In this document: in pieces, positions 22,800 through 24,801 of the stretch
Numbering within the stretch: position 1 is the stretch's first letter
Layout: every line of letters starts with the position of its first letter
From: JBBTUF01 sp038063855
GTDB lineage: Bacteria > Patescibacteriota > Minisyncoccia > Ryanbacterales > GWA2-47-10b
NCBI GenBank assembly: GCA_038063855.1
Contig: JBBTUF010000056.1
Coordinates: forward strand, 1-24,801
Reading direction: 5' to 3'
DNA length: 24,801 nucleotides
Program-made: the position numbers and the translations under genes
Notes under the pieces: generated by a model
The model's input: the letters and a program-made list of their open reading frames with translations, nothing else
Database searches by the model: none
Told to the model about the DNA's origin: nothing

Positions 22800-22828
22800 T
22801 TGACGATATACCGTTCCCTGTGTAGAAT
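22800..22828 (+). promoter_or_regulatory. infC operon promoter
   Basis: TTGACG (22800-22805), a 17-base spacer and TAGAAT (22823-22828) form the best sigma70-type promoter in the window, with five of six matches in each hexamer. The -10 contains an in-frame TAG that limits how far upstream infC could start. Confidence 0.75.
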
Positions 22829-22837
22829 ACGAGCACA

Positions 22838-23458
22838 TTGGTACCACGACCACGCATCAATAATTCCATACGAGCACAAGAAATTCGAGTTATCGGGGCT
22901 TCGGGTGAGAACTTAGGGGTTAAATCTCTCGCAGATGCCCTTAGCCTTGCCTCACTGGCCGGTCTTGATTTAATCGAGATCGCACCGACTGCTCAACCAC
23001 CTGTCGCACGAATAATGGATCATGGGAAGTATTTGTACCAACTTGATAAAGAAAGCCGAAAGGCAAAGAAAAAAACGAAAGAAATTGAAATACGCGGCCT
23101 CCGGGTTCGATTAGGCACTGGATCACACGATCTTGTACTCAAAGCTAAAAAAGCTGAAGAGTTCATTCGAGGGGGTGACCGAGTACAAATTCAACTCACA
23201 TTACGTGGTCGCGAGAAGTATTTAGATAAAAAGTTTATTGAAAGCCGGCTATCAAAGATTCTTGAAGCGATAACGATACCATTTAAGGTATCTGATGCTC
23301 CAAAAAAAGGTCCACGAGGCCTTCTTATAACCATAGAGCCCGATCATGGCAAAAACAAACAAATCAGTACAAAAACGAATACGAGTAACGAAAACCGGCA
23401 AAATTCTGAAGCGCAAACCTCACCAAAACCACTTCAGCGCGAAGCAAAGCCGATCTAA
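22838..23458 (+). CDS. infC: Translation initiation factor IF-3
   Basis: IF-3 binds the 30S subunit, blocks premature 50S joining and checks the start codon. The family pattern is clear: PRPRINNSIRAQEIRVIGASGENLGV, LASLAGLDLIEIAPTAQPPVARIMDHGKYLYQLDKESRKAKKK, the KEIEIRGLRVRLGTGSHDL linker and C-domain start, and LTLRGREKYLDKKF. The usual end is near LITIEPD. Here about 35 more low-complexity residues (rich in N, T, S, Q and K) follow, and these are read from inside rpmI in another frame. The start is TTG 22838, because an in-frame TAG lies in the -10 and no ATG is available. Rare start codons are a known feature of infC. With the -10 ending nine bases upstream, the message is nearly leaderless. 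Confidence 0.95.
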   Translation: MVPRPRINNSIRAQEIRVIGASGENLGVKSLADALSLASLAGLDLIEIAPTAQPPVARIMDHGKYLYQLDKESRKAKKKTKEIEIRGLRVRLGTGSHDLVLKAKKAEEFIRGGDRVQIQLTLRGREKYLDKKFIESRLSKILEAITIPFKVSDAPKKGPRGLLITIEPDHGKNKQISTKTNTSNENRQNSEAQTSPKPLQREAKPI

Positions 23459-23534
23459 ACAGCTAGCAAACAAGGGCTGGAAAGAGTTTGATTTTGGTAA
23501 AATAATTAAAAATCGCTATCTTCCAAATTCATGA
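23346..23534 (+). CDS. rpmI: Ribosomal protein bL35
   Basis: This 62-residue basic protein of the 50S subunit starts MAKTNKSVQKRIRVTKTGKILKRKP. It follows with HQNHFSAKQSRSKQLANKGW, matching the bL35 pattern of K-x-K-T-x-x-x-x-x-KR-x-x-x-T-x-x-GK and the HxxH-x-x-x-KxxKR core. The C-terminal EFDFGKIIKNRYLPNS differs from the usual RKxxxV end. The gene starts 113 bases before the infC stop, in a different frame, with no Shine-Dalgarno visible, so its translation probably depends on ribosomes reading infC. The infC-rpmI-rplT order is the classic bacterial operon. Confidence 0.93.
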   Translation: MAKTNKSVQKRIRVTKTGKILKRKPHQNHFSAKQSRSKQLANKGWKEFDFGKIIKNRYLPNS

Positions 23535-23577
23535 CCCTTCAACAACTTCAGGATAACAATAGTGAGAAATTCGAACT

Positions 23578-23925
23578 ATGACACGAGTAAAACGAGGAAT
23601 GGGCGCACTCAAACGAAGGCGCAATGTCCTAAAACAAACAAAAGGATTTCGCTGGCAACGTTCAAAGAAAGAACGAGCAGCAAAAGAAGCGCTCTTGCAT
23701 GCTTATACCAACTCGTTCCATGACCGCCGCAAGAAAAAACGCACATTTCGAGCCCTTTGGAACATTAAGATCAATGCAGGCGCCCGAGCAGAAGGTACTA
23801 CCTATAGCAAGCTGATCGACAAGTTTAAGAAATCAAATATCGGTCTTGATCGCAAGATTCTGGCAACACTTGCAGAACATCATCTAGAAGTTTTCCGAAA
23901 AGTTCTCGCGGAGGCACAAAAGTAA
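23578..23925 (+). CDS. rplT: Ribosomal protein bL20
   Basis: bL20 binds 23S rRNA early in 50S assembly and in several bacteria represses its own operon by binding the rpmI leader. The 115 residues (MTRVKRGMGALKRRRNVLKQ, KGFRWQRSKKERAAKEALLHAYTNSFHDRRKKKRTFRALWNIKINA, LDRKILATLAEHHLEVFRKVL) match the family over its full length. It follows rpmI by 43 bases and ends inside the arm of a very strong terminator. Regulation by bL20 binding is family knowledge, and I see no clear operator here. Confidence 0.97.
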   Translation: MTRVKRGMGALKRRRNVLKQTKGFRWQRSKKERAAKEALLHAYTNSFHDRRKKKRTFRALWNIKINAGARAEGTTYSKLIDKFKKSNIGLDRKILATLAEHHLEVFRKVLAEAQK

Positions 23926-23962
23926 CAAAAATCCCCCATTTGGGGGATTTTTGTTACTTTTG
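23917..23962. terminator. Perfect 22-bp-arm bidirectional terminator after rplT
   Basis: Bases 23917-23938 and 23941-23962 are perfect inverted repeats of 22 bases around TT, with CCCCC/GGGGG at the tip and A/T-rich outer arms. The rplT stop codon is inside the left arm, and the T-rich right arm supplies the U-tract. It serves the converging rplT and Nudix genes. Confidence 0.92.
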
Positions 23963-23970
23963 TAAAATGA

Positions 23971-24447
23971 TTATGATACAACTGCTTGGGTTTGATTATT
24001 TGTCATGACGAGCGCGTGCGCTTTCTCAAGTAAATCTCGCACATTACGATGTTTGAGTATCTTCATAGCTTTGTCATACGGCACCCATTGAAAATCTTTA
24101 TGTTCTTCCGAAAGTTTCACATCGGAGGAAAATACTTGCCCTAAATAGAATACAACAAACTTCAGACGCGATTCGGCGTCCGCAGATTTTGGCGGCCATT
24201 GAAAGCGAAAACGAATTGTTTCTTTGTAGTTTGGAAAAAACCGGATACGAGAAATACTTGTTTCCTCACGAATTTCGCGGCGCGCGGTGTCAATCGATCG
24301 TTCACCTTTTTCAACATGACCTTTTGGGAACGCCCAATGACCTCGAGTGTGCTGTAACAACAAATAAAGCACCCGCCTTCCCTGCCTGCGAAATAAGATA
24401 GCACCAGCAGATTGTTCTACTTTTACTTTTTTTGGTTTATTTTGCAT
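23971..24447 (-). CDS. Nudix hydrolase (Ap4A-pyrophosphatase-like)
   Basis: Nudix enzymes hydrolyse nucleoside diphosphates linked to another moiety. The 158 residues contain SAGAILFRRQ, HWAFPKGHVEKGE and the Nudix box G43-x5-E49-x7-R57-E58-I-x-E61-E62-x-S64-I. The box is intact except for Ser in place of the final Gly. The FPKGHVEKGE context, and the layout with a C-terminal FQWVPYDKAMKIL, resemble the diadenosine-tetraphosphate hydrolase/MutT-like subfamily (house-cleaning of Ap4A or damaged nucleotides), but substrate cannot be fixed from sequence. It converges with rplT and lies 25 bases after the stop of the PHP gene. A TATAAT is present upstream, coinciding with the stop of that gene, but it lacks a -35. 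Confidence 0.93.
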   Translation of the reverse strand: MQNKPKKVKVEQSAGAILFRRQGRRVLYLLLQHTRGHWAFPKGHVEKGERSIDTARREIREETSISRIRFFPNYKETIRFRFQWPPKSADAESRLKFVVFYLGQVFSSDVKLSEEHKDFQWVPYDKAMKILKHRNVRDLLEKAHALVMTNNQTQAVVS

Positions 24448-24472
24448 TTTGTTTTTTGTCGTCGCCTGCCTA

Positions 24473-24801
24473 TTATAACGCCAAAAGTTTGCGTTTTTCT
24501 TTAGGAGTTTTTAGAAACTTCATTAAAGCTCCAAGACCAAGTGTATTTATTACACTATGACGAGATAATCCTGCGCGACGCGCTTGCCCTATACCATACT
24601 CCAAAAATGATAACTGTGCAACCCGGTGCGCGTCGGTATCAATACTAAACCAAACACCCTCTTGCGCACCCATTCGTATATGCTCGTCTTTTAAATCAAG
24701 CCGATATGGATGTGCATCAATTTCCATAATAGTATGTGTTTCGCGCGCATGTCGAAGTACTCGCACAATATCAACACGATAGGGTTCGCGTTTATGAAGT
24801 A
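24473..24801 (-). CDS. C-terminal end of a PolX-type PHP-domain protein, cut by window edge
   Basis: The frame is open to the right edge and gives 108 residues beginning LHKREPYRVDIVRVLRHARE, so the N-terminus lies outside the window. It matches the end of the PHP (polymerase and histidinol phosphatase) domain as found in family X DNA polymerases and stand-alone homologues. MEIDAHPYRLDLKDEHIRMG, SIDTDAHRVAQLSFLEYGIGQARRAG and SVINTLGLGALMKFL correspond to the ExNxxPxRLDL, STDAH and GxGQARR elements. DAH supplies metal-binding residues. PolX-type proteins act in DNA gap repair with 3'-5' exonuclease from the PHP part. Whether a polymerase domain precedes it cannot be seen. Confidence 0.88.
   Translation of the reverse strand, partial: LHKREPYRVDIVRVLRHARETHTIMEIDAHPYRLDLKDEHIRMGAQEGVWFSIDTDAHRVAQLSFLEYGIGQARRAGLSRHSVINTLGLGALMKFLKTPKEKRKLLAL

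Noticed and set aside
1..24801. Recoding of TGA (as in some Patescibacteria relatives)
   Set aside because: TGA ends the M16 and two-helix protein genes at plausible family lengths, and no gene needs TGA read through.
1..24801. CRISPR array or classical insertion sequence
   Set aside because: No spaced direct-repeat series and no transposase or tyrosine integrase gene is visible on either strand.

Overview
The window looks like chromosome from a Candidate Phyla Radiation (Patescibacteria), most likely Parcubacteria-type, bacterium. The reasons are the family mix (a Gmad2 lipoprotein-like protein, a one-helix surface protein, a short RecO, a PolX-type PHP protein, a minimal GIY-YIG protein near an RNA gene), compact tail-to-head gene packing and divergent aminoacyl-tRNA synthetases. 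TGA is used as a normal stop, so the code is standard (table 11). Taxonomy here is inference from family resemblance, not from a marker search.

Layout. (1) 1-8785, minus strand, read right to left: an M16 zinc protease, an AI-2E/PerM-type membrane protein, metG, tatD, plsC (frame broken), leuS, a Gmad2 protein and a small conserved protein cut by the window edge. (2) 8812-8854 is a strong terminator separating this from the upstream operon. (3) 8861-18369, minus strand: argS, a membrane-anchored cyclophilin, ileS, recO, a 639-residue surface protein and glyS (frame broken), with gaps of only about 2-40 bases. Five aminoacyl-tRNA synthetases (Leu, Met, Gly, Ile, Arg) therefore lie within 18 kb. 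(4) 18370-19875, plus strand: the trans-translation pair smpB and ssrA (tmRNA), with a long hairpin in the smpB leader and a GIY-YIG nuclease cassette lodged at the tmRNA 3' end between two near-identical 18-bp repeats. (5) 19900-22870: an accessory stretch with a five-helix membrane protein carrying a carboxypeptidase-regulatory-like domain, a two-gene cassette of small proteins with canonical Shine-Dalgarno sites, a coiled-coil protein, and two tiny genes. (6) 22800-23962, plus strand: infC-rpmI-rplT, with rpmI starting inside infC, ended by a perfect 22-bp-arm terminator. (7) 23971-24801, minus strand: a Nudix hydrolase and the C-terminal end of a PolX-type PHP protein.

How it works together. 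Almost everything serves translation: tRNA charging (leuS, metG, glyS, ileS, argS), initiation (infC), ribosomal proteins bL35 and bL20, and ribosome rescue (smpB, ssrA). The rest is envelope (PlsC, AI-2E family protein, Gmad2 and surface proteins) and housekeeping (RecO, TatD, Nudix, cyclophilin, M16).

Most unusual items: an IleRS with a complete histidine-phosphatase domain inserted in its catalytic half; the GIY-YIG cassette at the tmRNA end with attL/attR-like repeats; a plsC reading frame that breaks exactly at an in-phase A AAA AAG slippery heptamer; related GTCGGAG palindromes inside two coding regions and in part in the smpB leader; the infC/rpmI overlap; and several promoters so close to start codons that their transcripts would be leaderless.
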